Below are positions 25,509 to 34,678 of a stretch of 64,000 bases of DNA, piece after piece. The notes under the pieces are model-generated. The model ran no database searches, had not been told where the DNA came from, and saw nothing but the letters and a program-made list of their open reading frames with translations. The translations under genes were made by a program, and so were the position numbers. How positions within the stretch are numbered: the stretch's first letter is position 1; every line of letters begins with the position of its first letter. This DNA comes from Shewanella piezotolerans WP3 (GTDB lineage Bacteria > Pseudomonadota > Gammaproteobacteria > Enterobacterales > Shewanellaceae): positions 124,001-188,000 of the forward strand of contig NC_011566.1 in assembly GCF_000014885.1 (NCBI RefSeq), given 5' to 3'.

Positions 25509-26765
25509 TTGGATCAGGAATTACGCGCGTCAATTACTCAATGGTTGGCGACAGTCGGTATCGATAGTCAACCAGCGGACGGTGTTTCAACTAGTATTCT
25601 TGTCATTGTCTGTTTCATAGTGGCTTTTATAGGCTATATCTTTGTGAAACGGGGGGTTGTGAGCACGATGAATATGGTCATCACTCGCTCCCGTGTTCAT
25701 TGGGACGATATCTTCATGCGCTATCGTGTATTGGAGAAGTTGGCCAAATTGGTTCCTGCTCTTATTCTCAACATCATTCTGCCATTGGCACTAACCGAGC
25801 ATGAAGTCTTGGCGAGTTTGGCTGACAGGCTACTCGATGTCACCATTGTGATTTTATTTGTGCGTGCGGTTTATAGTGCATTAGATGCCGCCAACGAAGT
25901 TGCTGATGTTAATTTAGTTAGCCGTCGACTGCCGATTAAGAGCTTTGTACAACTGTTTAAGCTGTTTATGTTTTTCGTCGCTATTATCATCTCTATTTCG
26001 GTTCTGGCTGACCAATCGCCGGTTTACTTCTTAAGTGGTTTAGGTGTTGCGACAGGTTTGGTGATGTTGGTCTTCAGGGACACTATTTTGGGCTTTGTGG
26101 CTGGTATTCAACTAGCAGCTAACAGAATGGTCAGCCCAACGGATTGGATCCAAATGGATAAGTATGGCGCAGATGGGGCAGTTGAAGAGGTATCGCTAAC
26201 AACGGTTAAGGTGCGTAACTGGGATCAAACCATTACCATGATCCCCGCTTATGCTTTGGTATCGGATGCCTTTAAAAACTGGCGTGGCATGTCTGAATCT
26301 GGTGGCCGTAGAATTAAGCGCTCGGTGCAGATTGATATAAGTTCTATCGGTTTTTTAACTGAGCAAGATAGACAACGTTTGTCGAAGATTAACCTTCTTA
26401 AGTCCTATTTCGCTGCAAAGTCACAGGAGATCAGTACATTTAATGCACAGGTTGAAGATGCCGATATGCCTGTGAATAGTCGTCACTTGACTAACGTGGG
26501 TACCTTTAGAGCCTACATGTTGGCTTATTTAAAACAGCATGAGAAGGTGCATAAAGATATGACCTTGTTAGTACGTCAGCTTGCGCCAACATCAAGTGGT
26601 GTACCGATTGAGCTGTATATCTTTACCAATGATATCAGGTGGGCGGCTTATGAAGATATCCAAGCGGATATCTTTGATCATGTTTTTGCTATATTGCCAG
26701 AATTTGGCTTAAGGGTGTATCAAGGGCCGACTGGTGCGGATGTTCGTAGTTTGCAAAACCTCTAG
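25509..26765 (+). CDS. Mechanosensitive ion channel, MscS family, YbdG-like
   Basis: A 418-residue inner-membrane channel with five predicted N-terminal helices (residues 25-45, 75-95, 105-125, 150-170, 175-200) and the MscS pore-helix region GVATGLVMLVFRDTILGFVAGIQLAANRMVSPTDW. The following beta domain (IQMDKYGADGAVEEVSLTTVKVRNWDQTITMIPAY) is the hallmark of MscS. The length and the extra helices resemble E. coli YbdG, a miniconductance channel. Start is TTG 25509 preceded by GGAG. Channels of this family release osmolytes on hypo-osmotic shock. Confidence 0.85.
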   Translation: MDQELRASITQWLATVGIDSQPADGVSTSILVIVCFIVAFIGYIFVKRGVVSTMNMVITRSRVHWDDIFMRYRVLEKLAKLVPALILNIILPLALTEHEVLASLADRLLDVTIVILFVRAVYSALDAANEVADVNLVSRRLPIKSFVQLFKLFMFFVAIIISISVLADQSPVYFLSGLGVATGLVMLVFRDTILGFVAGIQLAANRMVSPTDWIQMDKYGADGAVEEVSLTTVKVRNWDQTITMIPAYALVSDAFKNWRGMSESGGRRIKRSVQIDISSIGFLTEQDRQRLSKINLLKSYFAAKSQEISTFNAQVEDADMPVNSRHLTNVGTFRAYMLAYLKQHEKVHKDMTLLVRQLAPTSSGVPIELYIFTNDIRWAAYEDIQADIFDHVFAILPEFGLRVYQGPTGADVRSLQNL

Positions 26766-26783
26766 TCACGGCAGCAGAAACTA

Positions 26784-26810
26784 AAAGGGCACCTATACGG
26801 TGCCTTTTTT
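26784..26810. terminator. Bidirectional terminator between the channel gene and folM
   Basis: Stem GGCACC / GGTGCC with A-rich left arm and TTTTTT on the right; serves both convergent genes. Confidence 0.75.
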
Positions 26811-26817
26811 AATATGA

Positions 26818-27522
26818 TTAAACCAAGTGGCGGCCGCCATCAATTTTCAAGGTTTGACCGGTAACGTAGTGACTCTGCAATAGGTAGTTTATCGCATTTA
26901 AGATCTCTACCTCACCACCCTCCTTGGTCATCAGTGACTTATTCAATGCCTTCTGTTTGTAGTGTTCGTCATCATCAGGGTTAAACATGAGCAGTGCAGG
27001 AGCAATACTATTGACCTTAACCTCGGGGGCATATTTTGCGGCAAAGGACAGGGTCAAGTTTTGTAACGCTGCTTTACTGGCAGCATAAGCTGCATGTTTC
27101 TTACTGCCTTTCTCTGCAACATAATCGGTGATGTGGATAATATCAGCCATGCCACTATTGGCCTTGAGCTGATCCGCAAGAGCCAAGTTAATGGTATAAG
27201 GTACACTCACATGAATGCGCATCATTTTGTCCATAATCGATAATGCTGACGTTGTATCACCGTCAGGTAACCAGTCTGATGCATTATGGATTAGTGCTTT
27301 AAAAGCAGATTGTTGAGCTAGTTTTTGCAGTAGCTCATCGAGTTGAGCATCGTGGTAAAAATCACACCTATGCAGCTCAACACCTAAGGCTTCGAGCTCT
27401 TGTAGCTGTGGGTATTGGCTACGGTAAGTGCCAATGACTTTATGGCCCTGTTGGGCTAAATGCTTGGCAAGGTAAAAGCCGACACGTTTACCGACTCCGG
27501 TTATTAAAATAGCGGCTGGCAT
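26818..27522 (-). CDS. folM: Dihydromonapterin reductase
   Basis: A 234-residue short-chain dehydrogenase that reduces dihydromonapterin to tetrahydromonapterin with NADPH. The nucleotide motif is LITGVGKRVGFYLAKHL (about residue 6), the catalytic Tyr-Lys is YAASKAAL (YxxxK), and KVNSIAPALLMF follows. FolM groups carry this divergent GxxxRxG pattern. It is the last gene of a folX-folE-folM run on the minus strand, which together makes tetrahydromonapterin, a cofactor of phenylalanine hydroxylase. Confidence 0.9.
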   Translation of the reverse strand: MPAAILITGVGKRVGFYLAKHLAQQGHKVIGTYRSQYPQLQELEALGVELHRCDFYHDAQLDELLQKLAQQSAFKALIHNASDWLPDGDTTSALSIMDKMMRIHVSVPYTINLALADQLKANSGMADIIHITDYVAEKGSKKHAAYAASKAALQNLTLSFAAKYAPEVKVNSIAPALLMFNPDDDEHYKQKALNKSLMTKEGGEVEILNAINYLLQSHYVTGQTLKIDGGRHLV

Positions 27523-27541
27523 CTAATTCCTTAATGGCTGA

Positions 27542-28180
27542 CTAGCGGAAAAACTCTGCCCGAGTTGCGGCGCTAGTTTTAAACTCGCCTCCGAGGGCTG
27601 TGGTTTGCGTTTGCGATTGGGTATCCATTACTCCTCTAGATTTTACGCAGTAATGGGTAGCATCAATACTGACCGCGACATTATCGGTTGCCAATAATGT
27701 TTGCAGGGCAACTAAGATTTGCTTGGTTAAACGTTCCTGCACTTGAGGGCGCTGTGCAAAAAAACGCACGATTCGGTTGATTTTGGACAGACCAATAATG
27801 GTGCGGTTCGGAATGTAGGCCACTCTTGCGAGGCCATCGATAGTTACAAAGTGATGCTCGCAGGTGCTAACGACGCTGATATCAGTGATCCGTACCATCT
27901 CGTCAACCGCCATTTTGTTTTCAATCTGGGCAATTTTAGGAAAGTTATCATAGTCTAATCCGGAAAATATCTCGTTGACATACATCTTGGCAATACGGTG
28001 TGGCGTCTCTTGTAAGCTGTCATCGCTAAGGTCGAGGCCTAAGGTAGAAACCACTTCCGTCATTAAGCCCTTAATGCGCTCGTACTTCTGTTCGGCGGTC
28101 ATATCCGACGGAATTAAAGGGGTCTCGAGTCCTTGTTCGATTAATGCATCTCTCACTTGTTGAGCCTGAGGTACGTCCAT
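27542..28180 (-). CDS. folE: GTP cyclohydrolase I
   Basis: A 212-residue enzyme converting GTP to 7,8-dihydroneopterin triphosphate, the first step of folate and monapterin synthesis. Zinc ligands are visible: STCEHHFVTIDG (Cys, His) and HYCVKSRGV (Cys). The active-site segment GLSKINRIVRFFAQRPQVQERLT is typical. It lies between folX (41 nt upstream) and folM (19 nt downstream), so this copy probably serves the monapterin pathway as well as folate. Confidence 0.93.
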   Translation of the reverse strand: MDVPQAQQVRDALIEQGLETPLIPSDMTAEQKYERIKGLMTEVVSTLGLDLSDDSLQETPHRIAKMYVNEIFSGLDYDNFPKIAQIENKMAVDEMVRITDISVVSTCEHHFVTIDGLARVAYIPNRTIIGLSKINRIVRFFAQRPQVQERLTKQILVALQTLLATDNVAVSIDATHYCVKSRGVMDTQSQTQTTALGGEFKTSAATRAEFFR

Positions 28181-28221
28181 AATTGACTCCTGCTGAGATT
28201 GAATGGTTTAACTTTGGAACA

Positions 28222-28587
28222 TTAAGATTTTCGGTACTCTAAAGACAGTGATACGGAGTCTGCAAACCTTAATGCGTGGGGCTTATCAATGGTTACTCGA
28301 GCATATTGCACCCATGGATGCTGACTACTGATATCGAGTACATCAGAGACTAATTTTTCTAATAGTAGAAAACGCCCCTCTTCGACGTGCTGAATGACAG
28401 CCTTAGTCACCTTTTTATAATTGAGTGCCTCATCGACGTTATCTTCGCGAATGGCATTACTCGCAGGGTAGTGGATCTCTATGTTAATCACTACATCCTG
28501 CATTTTCTCACGCTCTTCGATATTGAAGCCGATGAAGGTGCGCAGGCGCAAATTGGTAACTTTGATAATGGCGTTGCTTGTTGTCAT
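28222..28587 (-). CDS. folX: Dihydroneopterin triphosphate 2'-epimerase
   Basis: A 121-residue FolB/FolX-type tunnelling-fold protein that epimerises dihydroneopterin triphosphate to dihydromonapterin triphosphate. The residues INLxxFIGFNIEEREKMQ-like start (VTNLRLRTFIGFNIEEREKMQD) and LNYKKVTKAVIQHVEEGRFLLLEKL are typical. First gene of the pterin operon; the partners folE and folM support FolX over FolB. Confidence 0.9.
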   Translation of the reverse strand: MTTSNAIIKVTNLRLRTFIGFNIEEREKMQDVVINIEIHYPASNAIREDNVDEALNYKKVTKAVIQHVEEGRFLLLEKLVSDVLDISSQHPWVQYARVTIDKPHALRFADSVSLSLEYRKS

Positions 28588-28925
28588 TTATAGTCCTTTA
28601 TCGTTCTTTTAACTAACTATAGGCAAAAATAGGGAAAATCAGCTAATTCGTTCGTCTCTGTATGACTAATTTACAACAAGTGAGGCGACAAAAGTCAACT
28701 GATGATGTCCAATCTCAGTCGTTATGACGTCTGACTCTAGCCTAATAATAGCTTTGTTGATCATTAAGCCTATTAATGAATAGGGTTGAGTTGCGGGAGG
28801 GGAACTCTGCGTTTTTAACGATTTTTTCTGACTCGACTAAAATTAATTTTGTACATAATGCAATCAATGCCGTCGCTCACTCGTTATAGGGTTGAATGTG
28901 TTATCTATCAAAAGGAATAATCGAT
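28588..28925. other. Divergent intergenic region, folX and bufferin operon
   Basis: About 340 bp between the folX start and the bufA start. It must contain two divergent promoters. GGGGAACTCTGCGTT (about 28799) could be an ECF -35 (GGAACT), but no matching -10 is certain. No open frame is convincing. Confidence 0.35.
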
Positions 28926-29210
28926 ATGAAATCTTCAACAACTGCAATAGGCGTCACTGTGGCGGGTGTTTTAGCTGCGAGTTTATCTCTGAGCGCACAA
29001 GCGGTACCAGATCAACCGAAAGAGTGGGAGAAATGCGCCGGGATTGCTAAAGCGGGGGCTAACGATTGCGGCGCATTAGATGGCAGTCATGGCTGCGCTG
29101 GACAAGCCAAAGCTGACAACCTTCCTACCGAGTGGATCTATGTTCCGGCAGGTACTTGCGACAAAATAGCGGGTGGGGAAGTTAAAGCGGTTAAACCGGC
29201 GAAAAGCTAA
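28926..29210 (+). CDS. Bufferin precursor, DUF2282 family (BufA1 type)
   Basis: A 94-residue exported peptide with a Sec signal (MKSSTTAIGVTVAGVLAASLSLSAQA). The mature part carries four cysteines: WEKCAGIAKAG, NDCGALDG, HGCAGQAKADN and PAGTCDKIAGG, the DUF2282 pattern. This family includes bufferins, copper-binding peptides whose cysteines are modified by an MNIO enzyme into thiooxazole-type groups before export. Start ATG 28926, preceded by AAAGGA. It overlaps the next gene by one base (TAATG). The copper role comes from characterised relatives. Confidence 0.88.
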   Translation: MKSSTTAIGVTVAGVLAASLSLSAQAVPDQPKEWEKCAGIAKAGANDCGALDGSHGCAGQAKADNLPTEWIYVPAGTCDKIAGGEVKAVKPAKS

Positions 29211-30064
29211 TGGCTAGATCTGGCATAACAGGCGCAGGCATTGGCCTGCGCACTCCTCATGTGCAGCAAATATTGGCTGACGAAAATCTTGAAATCCCTT
29301 GGCTAGAGGTGTTGGCTGATAACTGGCTGGTGGAAGGTGGACTAAACCAACATCTGCTTATGCGTATTAGTGAGCGATTTCCGCTGGTGTTTCATAGTGT
29401 AGGCTTGTCTCTTGGTGGTGGTAATACACTAGATGTTGATTACCTCAACAAGATTAAACCTCTCAAGCAAGCCTGTGGTGGCCATTGGTATTCCGAACAT
29501 GCAAGTTTCTCTGGTAATAACGACTTTAAAGTCGCAGATCTGTTGCCGTTGCCCTACACAGACGAAGCCGTCATGCATATCAGCAATAGGATCAAGCAAA
29601 CCCAAGATCTACTGGGTGAAAGAATATTACTGGAAAATGTGTCTACCTATATGAGTTGCAAACATAATGAATTGAGTGAGGGGGAGTTTATTGCTGCGAT
29701 TGCCGAAGAAGCTGATTGCTACCTGTTGCTGGATATCAATAATGCTTTTGTCACAAGTGTGAATCTCGACCAGCAGTTACAAGCATTTTTGAATGCCGTA
29801 CCTGCTAGGCGGGTTAAACAGATACATTTGGCGGGATTCCATCAAAAAGATGATTATCTGCTGGATGCCCATAACCATCCTGTCGATCCGCAAGTTTGGC
29901 AGGCTTATCAAGATTACATTCAGCTCTATGGCAATATTCCCACCATGATTGAGTGGGACAGCGAAATACCTACACTAGGTCGGCTGTTACAGGAACGGCA
30001 GATTGCCGCCGATATGATGCAGTTTAATGCTAAGCCCGCTGCAGGAGTGGACCGATGCGCTTAG
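29210..30064 (+). CDS. MNIO-family enzyme (DUF692), bufferin maturase BufB
   Basis: A 284-residue TIM-barrel multinuclear non-haem iron oxygenase. Family metal-binding segments are present: LVFHSVGLSLGG (His), HWYSEHASFSG, RILLENVSTY (Glu), LLLDINNAFV (Asp), HLAGFH, DAHNHPVD and MIEWDSEIP. These enzymes oxidatively convert Cys residues of their partner peptide. Coupled to the precursor (one-base overlap) and to the DUF2063 gene (10-nt overlap). Confidence 0.92.
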   Translation: MARSGITGAGIGLRTPHVQQILADENLEIPWLEVLADNWLVEGGLNQHLLMRISERFPLVFHSVGLSLGGGNTLDVDYLNKIKPLKQACGGHWYSEHASFSGNNDFKVADLLPLPYTDEAVMHISNRIKQTQDLLGERILLENVSTYMSCKHNELSEGEFIAAIAEEADCYLLLDINNAFVTSVNLDQQLQAFLNAVPARRVKQIHLAGFHQKDDYLLDAHNHPVDPQVWQAYQDYIQLYGNIPTMIEWDSEIPTLGRLLQERQIAADMMQFNAKPAAGVDRCA

Positions 30065-30846
30065 CGGACTGGCAAGGGGCATTTATTCAAGCGCTGCAAA
30101 CTAAAGGTGATGACAGCGCACTACTGGCCTTGGTCAATAAGCGTGAGCAATCTCGGTTAAAAGTTTATCAAAACAATGCCTTTCAAGCACTGCTAAGTAG
30201 TCTACAGAGTAGCTTTCCTGTATGCCAAACGGTAGTGGGAGAGCGCTGTTTTGAGCAGCTAGCACAGCAATATTGCAACCATTATCCGTTGCAGGATGCC
30301 AACTTAAATCATTATGGCGCACAGTTCCCTAGGTTACTTGGCGATGAGATTAAGCAGCATCAAGTATTTATTGGGCTTGAATACCTACCTGAGCTAGCAA
30401 TGCTTGAATGGGCGTTAAAGCAGGGCTATTACGCGCAAGATCGCAGTGACTATATGCAACAGCCACAAGTACATGAGCTGGAGCAAATGGCGCGGCTTAC
30501 TGAATCTCTGCAGCAACAAGCTGTGCTGCTACTGCAACCTGATATTGAGCTACTTAGTTGTCGCTATCCGGTGCAACAAGTCTGGTTAAAGCATCAAGCC
30601 ACAACAGAGCAAAGCCACACGGTTAGTTGCGATAGCGCAACAAACTATCTGCTGATCTTTCGGGACCGCTTTAAGGTGAACTTTAGGCAAATATCAGCGC
30701 CGCAAGCTCAGCTAATAATGGCTATACAGCAGAGTTTGTCGCTCGAGCAATTAGCTAACACAGAGGTGGATTTGAGTGAATTACCTCAGCTTATTCAACT
30801 AGGCTGGATTGCGGGCTATAAATTGGCGGTAACAGACGATGGATAG
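30055..30846 (+). CDS. DUF2063 family partner protein BufC
   Basis: A 263-residue protein. The N-terminal KVYQNNAFQALLSSLQSSFPVCQTVVGE helix-rich DUF2063 domain and the C-terminal half with IQLGWIAGY match BufC, which binds the precursor and brings it to the MNIO enzyme. Start ATG 30055 lies inside bufB and the stop overlaps the sigma-factor start by 8 nt, so all five genes look like one operon. Confidence 0.88.
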   Translation: MRLADWQGAFIQALQTKGDDSALLALVNKREQSRLKVYQNNAFQALLSSLQSSFPVCQTVVGERCFEQLAQQYCNHYPLQDANLNHYGAQFPRLLGDEIKQHQVFIGLEYLPELAMLEWALKQGYYAQDRSDYMQQPQVHELEQMARLTESLQQQAVLLLQPDIELLSCRYPVQQVWLKHQATTEQSHTVSCDSATNYLLIFRDRFKVNFRQISAPQAQLIMAIQQSLSLEQLANTEVDLSELPQLIQLGWIAGYKLAVTDDG

Positions 30847-31327
30847 AGAGTTACTGCAGAGTCTATATCGCTATTGTTTATGTCTTACTCGACATGGACC
30901 CGCAGCGGAAGATTTGCTGCAAACAGCGATAGAGCGTTGGTTAAGCAGCGCTGCTAAGCCTCAATATCCAAAAGCCTATCTACGCACTATTATCCGTAAT
31001 CAATTTATTGATGATTGCAGACGTTTAAAGCGGATCGATTTTGACCCAATAGATGAGCATGCTCCTGCACTTTTAGATGAAACCTGTATGGAACAGGTCG
31101 CGCTGCAGCATGACTTAATCGAGTATCTATTCTCTCAGCTCAATGCCGCGGAAAGGGAGGTACTGTATCTGTGGGCGGTTGAAGGCTTTAGCGCCGCAGA
31201 GATCGCAAATGACTTGGGTCAACCTCGAGGAAGCATCTTGTCGAGGCTACATAGGATTAAAATTAAGGCGGTTGAGATTATGCAAAATGAAACCACCACA
31301 GCACAAAGTAACGGTCAGGGGAGCTAG
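30839..31327 (+). CDS. ECF-type RNA polymerase sigma factor
   Basis: A 162-residue sigma factor. Region 2 is LYRYCLCLTRHGPAAEDLLQTAIERWL with AYLRTIIRNQFIDDCRRLKR, and region 4 is LNAAEREVLYLWAVEGFSAAEIANDLGQPRGSILSRLHRIK. Regions 2 and 4 only, no region 1, as in ECF factors. Its place at the end of the bufferin genes, with a membrane anti-sigma next, suggests it controls the operon in response to metal stress, as in other bufferin loci. Confidence 0.88.
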   Translation: MDRELLQSLYRYCLCLTRHGPAAEDLLQTAIERWLSSAAKPQYPKAYLRTIIRNQFIDDCRRLKRIDFDPIDEHAPALLDETCMEQVALQHDLIEYLFSQLNAAEREVLYLWAVEGFSAAEIANDLGQPRGSILSRLHRIKIKAVEIMQNETTTAQSNGQGS

Positions 31328-31334
31328 TAATACG

Positions 31335-32093
31335 ATGAGTAATAAACACGATGCCACTGACAGCAATTTTAGAGAGTCGGTGAAGCAATATATTGAATTT
31401 CAACAACTGTCAGAAGATGGCTTAGCCCGCATGGAGGCGCTATTTTCTACTGAAGAAATGGCTGACAAAGAGAAGTTCAGTGAAGGCTTGTTTCGGCATG
31501 AGCCTGTACACCTTAATGACCCCCATTTTAAGGCTGCAAGTCACTTGAATCGCGCCAGCAAACCCCGTAAACCTTTAGTTAGAATGATCTATGCACTTGC
31601 TGCGAGTGTTTTTGTGCTGCTGGTAGCATTTCAGCTGTACTCGTATACCCAGATGCAGCAGCTATTTAATGGTGCATCAAATAGTGTTGTTATGACGAGT
31701 ATGAGTTGGAAAATTGCCGATGAAGTGGCGCGTAATCATGTAAAGATGAAGCCACTTGAGGTGCAAACCCAGCAATTAAGCCAGCTTAGAGATTACTTTA
31801 CGCAGCTTGATTTCACTCCAGTTAATTCGCGCTTGCTTAGCCAGAGTCATAGTAAGATGCTTGGCGGCCGTTATTGCTCAATCCAGGGGTTAACTGCCGC
31901 GCAGATTCGGTTTAGTCAAGAAGGTAAGCAACCAATCACTCTCTACGAAGTGCAATATGACCCAAGCCTCTATGGTGTGCAGCCAATATTAGAGCGTGGA
32001 GAGCGGCCTACTGAGCTGGTGGTGCGCGGCGTTGCAGTTTCGATTTGGGTTGAAAAAGGGCTATTGATGGCAACTGCCCGCTCGATTGATTAG
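31335..32093 (+). CDS. Anti-sigma factor-like membrane protein
   Basis: A protein of about 252 residues with a soluble N-terminal part (residues 1-80), one transmembrane helix (MIYALAASVFVLLVAFQLYSY, about 84-104) and a periplasmic domain with a lone cysteine (GGRYCSIQG). The topology fits a sigma regulator that senses in the periplasm. I place the start at ATG 31335, 7 nt after the sigma stop. No zinc-type ASD motif (HxxxCxxC) is visible, so the name rests on position and topology. Confidence 0.7.
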   Translation: MSNKHDATDSNFRESVKQYIEFQQLSEDGLARMEALFSTEEMADKEKFSEGLFRHEPVHLNDPHFKAASHLNRASKPRKPLVRMIYALAASVFVLLVAFQLYSYTQMQQLFNGASNSVVMTSMSWKIADEVARNHVKMKPLEVQTQQLSQLRDYFTQLDFTPVNSRLLSQSHSKMLGGRYCSIQGLTAAQIRFSQEGKQPITLYEVQYDPSLYGVQPILERGERPTELVVRGVAVSIWVEKGLLMATARSID

Positions 32094-32144
32094 TGTTGTG
32101 TGCGTATAGAATAGGTACACGTCACTCCAGCTACTTTTGAGGCA

Positions 32145-32178
32145 ATGGCCAATTATCCTCTTCTAAATGCTTGGCCAT
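32145..32178. terminator. Hairpin between the bufferin operon and cassette 2
   Basis: Inverted repeat ATGGCCAA (32145-32152) / TTGGCCAT (32171-32178) between convergent genes. An 18-nt loop and no T tract make it a weak terminator candidate. Confidence 0.35.
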
Positions 32179-32190
32179 CTTACTTAAGTC

Positions 32191-32412
32191 CTATGGAGGT
32201 GTACTAATGCAGAAAGGACCTTGTGGATTACAAATATCTGGTCCACAACCGCAAGCAGGTTGACAGTTAGGCTTAATGGTACAGCTTTCACGACCAGGAG
32301 CACCGCCACCAGATACATTCTTCAATAATGCTTCATCAATTATTCTATTCTTCCTAATAAATAATTCTTTTTCTTCTAATTAATTTCTATTGATGTAAAG
32401 TTCTTTAATCAT
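32191..32412 (-). pseudogene. Cys-rich precursor peptide paralogue with an in-frame stop (cassette 2)
   Basis: ATG 32412, preceded by GAGGG, opens MIKELYINRN and then meets TAA at codon 11, but the same frame continues for 62 more codons: NRIIDEALLKNVSGGG, a double-glycine-type leader, then six cysteines in C-x5-C-x3-C-x-C-x4-C-x6-C around QPACGCGPDICN and a terminal TPP. This mirrors the intact peptide at 18270-18494. A nonsense mutation, or re-initiation at a non-ATG codon, are both possible. It lies 40 nt downstream of the hydrolase gene. Confidence 0.7.
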
Positions 32413-32452
32413 AATATCCCTCATTTATATCACCATAAGTTACATTTAGCAT

Positions 32453-33478
32453 TTACAGATTATTTTTGAGCCAATCAAGTATGCTGTTATAAACATTGCC
32501 TCTTGACTCTATAAGCGAATGACTACCATTTTCGTATTTTTTTAGTTTTACATTAATTCCCAACCGTTTAATTAAGTCCACGAAATTAATAACAGAATTC
32601 ACATCTACCCTTTTATCATTTGTTCCATGAAGCATTAAAATAGCAATATCCTTTGGGATTTTATCGGCCCAATAAATAGCAGATCTTTGCTTGAGTGCTT
32701 GGGCCTTATTTGCTTTGTAGTTTGGGATTAACCGGCTAAGAACCTCATTTTCAAAAGGAGAAGAGGTAAGAGTTGATGTGATGTAATCAACAGGTGAAGC
32801 CCCAAGAATCAGGGTCTTTATTCTGTCCGTTTTTGTGACCGCGATTAATGACATCATACCGCCTCTACTCCATCCGAACATTGCGATTCTGTTGGGATCT
32901 GCAATTGGTAGAGCATCAATAATAGGGATGAGAGCGAGCACGTCATTAACCTCAGCTCCGCCAAACTCGTCAACGCCGCCGTTCCCTTTAAAGCTCTTAG
33001 GCCAGACCTTAGCACCGCCATATTGACTTGCTATCACAATGTGCCCCTCTAGTGCCAAAGGGAAGAGGTAGGAAAATAAATTATCAAAAGTTAGAGTATG
33101 ATACTTGCTGTCATTTCCACCTCGATTATAAATAATACTCGGTATTTTTTTGTAATTGTTTTCTTTAGGGTAAAGCAGGAAACCCTTAACTAAGTGTTTG
33201 TTCACCTTGTAAGTTATCGAATAACAGAAAGTATTTTCTTTAAATAAATGGTAATCGTCCTCTGAAAAACGATGAATGAAGTACTGTTCTTTAACACCGC
33301 TATTAATGACTGTGGAATTTTTCCAACTTTCATAGGAAGAGTAGAAACCACTAAAGCAATCACTGTAATTTACAACGCTTGACTGTAAAGGTAGGTTAAT
33401 ATCACCTTCTGAGTAAATAGCAAATGCATGTGGAGTGATATTAAAAAGAGTAATAAAAAGTAATATAGTTTTTCTCAT
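32453..33478 (-). CDS. Secreted alpha/beta hydrolase, prolyl-oligopeptidase (S9) type (cassette 2)
   Basis: A 341-residue paralogue of the hydrolase at 18553-19578, the same length, clearly similar along its whole length. Signal peptide MRKTILLFITLFNITPHAFA; nucleophile elbow GWSRGGMMSLIA, acid in LHGTNDKRVD, His in NGSHSLIE. Start is ATG 33478, whose ATGA overlaps the stop of the upstream GRDP-like gene. The frame stays open, so this gene appears intact although its two neighbours are damaged. Confidence 0.8.
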   Translation of the reverse strand: MRKTILLFITLFNITPHAFAIYSEGDINLPLQSSVVNYSDCFSGFYSSYESWKNSTVINSGVKEQYFIHRFSEDDYHLFKENTFCYSITYKVNKHLVKGFLLYPKENNYKKIPSIIYNRGGNDSKYHTLTFDNLFSYLFPLALEGHIVIASQYGGAKVWPKSFKGNGGVDEFGGAEVNDVLALIPIIDALPIADPNRIAMFGWSRGGMMSLIAVTKTDRIKTLILGASPVDYITSTLTSSPFENEVLSRLIPNYKANKAQALKQRSAIYWADKIPKDIAILMLHGTNDKRVDVNSVINFVDLIKRLGINVKLKKYENGSHSLIESRGNVYNSILDWLKNNL

Positions 33479-33802
33479 TTTATTCTCATAGAATAGATTT
33501 TGTCCATTGAATGTGATTCTGGATAAGTGGAATACCATTTAGTAAAAGTTCTTTCTCCTAGTAGAACGAAAACTAGCTCATATTGTTTTCTCTTTTTACT
33601 GATTAATTCATCTTTCGATAACCCTATAGCCTTCACTCTTAGGTGATGTGCAAAACCACATCCATTTAAGTAACTCGTTAAATATGTCTTCGGCTTCGGA
33701 TTGTTCTATTTTAAATGATTTTTGAAATCCATAAGTAATATCACTGCCATCATAAGATAGAATATTATCAAGTTGTGTAGGGTTTGGTAAGCCCCTAGTT
33801 TT

Positions 33803-34678
33803 CTAGACACTTTCTAAGTTCTCATAATACTGCTTTTCAAAATTCATTGGAGACAGTCCGTTATTACTACCATGATGCCGCACTGGATTGTAGAAATATT
33901 CGATATAGTTAAATATTTCAGCACGCGCTTCATCTCTGGTTTTGTAGACTTTTCGCTTAATCCTGTCTTTTTTCAGTAATGAGAAAAAGCTTTCAGCAAC
34001 TGCATTATCATGACAGTTTCCTCTTCGACTCATACTCGCTTCCAGGTTGTGCTCTTTAAGAAAGCTGCGCCAATCAGAGCAAGTATATTGCACGCCTTGA
34101 TCGGAATGGATAAGCACCTTTTCTGTTGGAGTGCGTCTCCATACCGCCATCAGTAGCGCATCAATAACTAGGTCAGCTCTAGCTGTACTTTTCATTGTCC
34201 AACCGACAACTTGTCGAGAGAATAGATCGATAACAACAGTGAGATATAGCCAACCTTCATGAGTCCGAATATAGGTAAAGTCGGTCACCCAAACTTTATT
34301 GGGCTCAGCGATGTCAAACCCTCTATTTAACGTATTTGGTGCTGTATGACTAACATCGCCTCTGCCAAAACTTGGATTGCGCTTATAGCCACGTACAGCC
34401 TTAATATCAGCTGTTCTCATGATCCGATATACCCGATTTTTTCCAACAGCCTCACCATCATCTTTAAGGTCTAAAGTGATATTTCGGTAGCCATACACAC
34501 AACCGCTTTCTAGCCAATACTGTTTAATTTTACCTAGTAGTCGCTTATCTTCAGTAGCTCTGCGACTCAGAGGCTCCTTAAGCCAGGCATAGAAGCCGCT
34601 GCGGTGAACGCCAAGTATTTCGCATAGGGTTTTTACTGGGTAGTGCTTGAGCCTAGACTTTATGAACGTGTACTTTTC
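33803..34678 (-). CDS. IS3-family transposase OrfB (integrase core, made by -1 frameshift)
   Basis: The frame runs from the frameshift site with KYTFIKSRLKHYPVKTLCEI, then VHRSGFYAWLKEPLS and CVYGYRNI, into the integrase core: WVTDFTYIRTHEGWLYLTVVID (first Asp), IHSDQGVQYTC (second Asp) and CHDNAVAESFFSLLKKD (Glu). DDE spacing is normal. It has no own start of note, and is made as an OrfAB fusion. GTG 34498 is only an internal start. Confidence 0.9.
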   Translation of the reverse strand, partial: EKYTFIKSRLKHYPVKTLCEILGVHRSGFYAWLKEPLSRRATEDKRLLGKIKQYWLESGCVYGYRNITLDLKDDGEAVGKNRVYRIMRTADIKAVRGYKRNPSFGRGDVSHTAPNTLNRGFDIAEPNKVWVTDFTYIRTHEGWLYLTVVIDLFSRQVVGWTMKSTARADLVIDALLMAVWRRTPTEKVLIHSDQGVQYTCSDWRSFLKEHNLEASMSRRGNCHDNAVAESFFSLLKKDRIKRKVYKTRDEARAEIFNYIEYFYNPVRHHGSNNGLSPMNFEKQYYENLESV

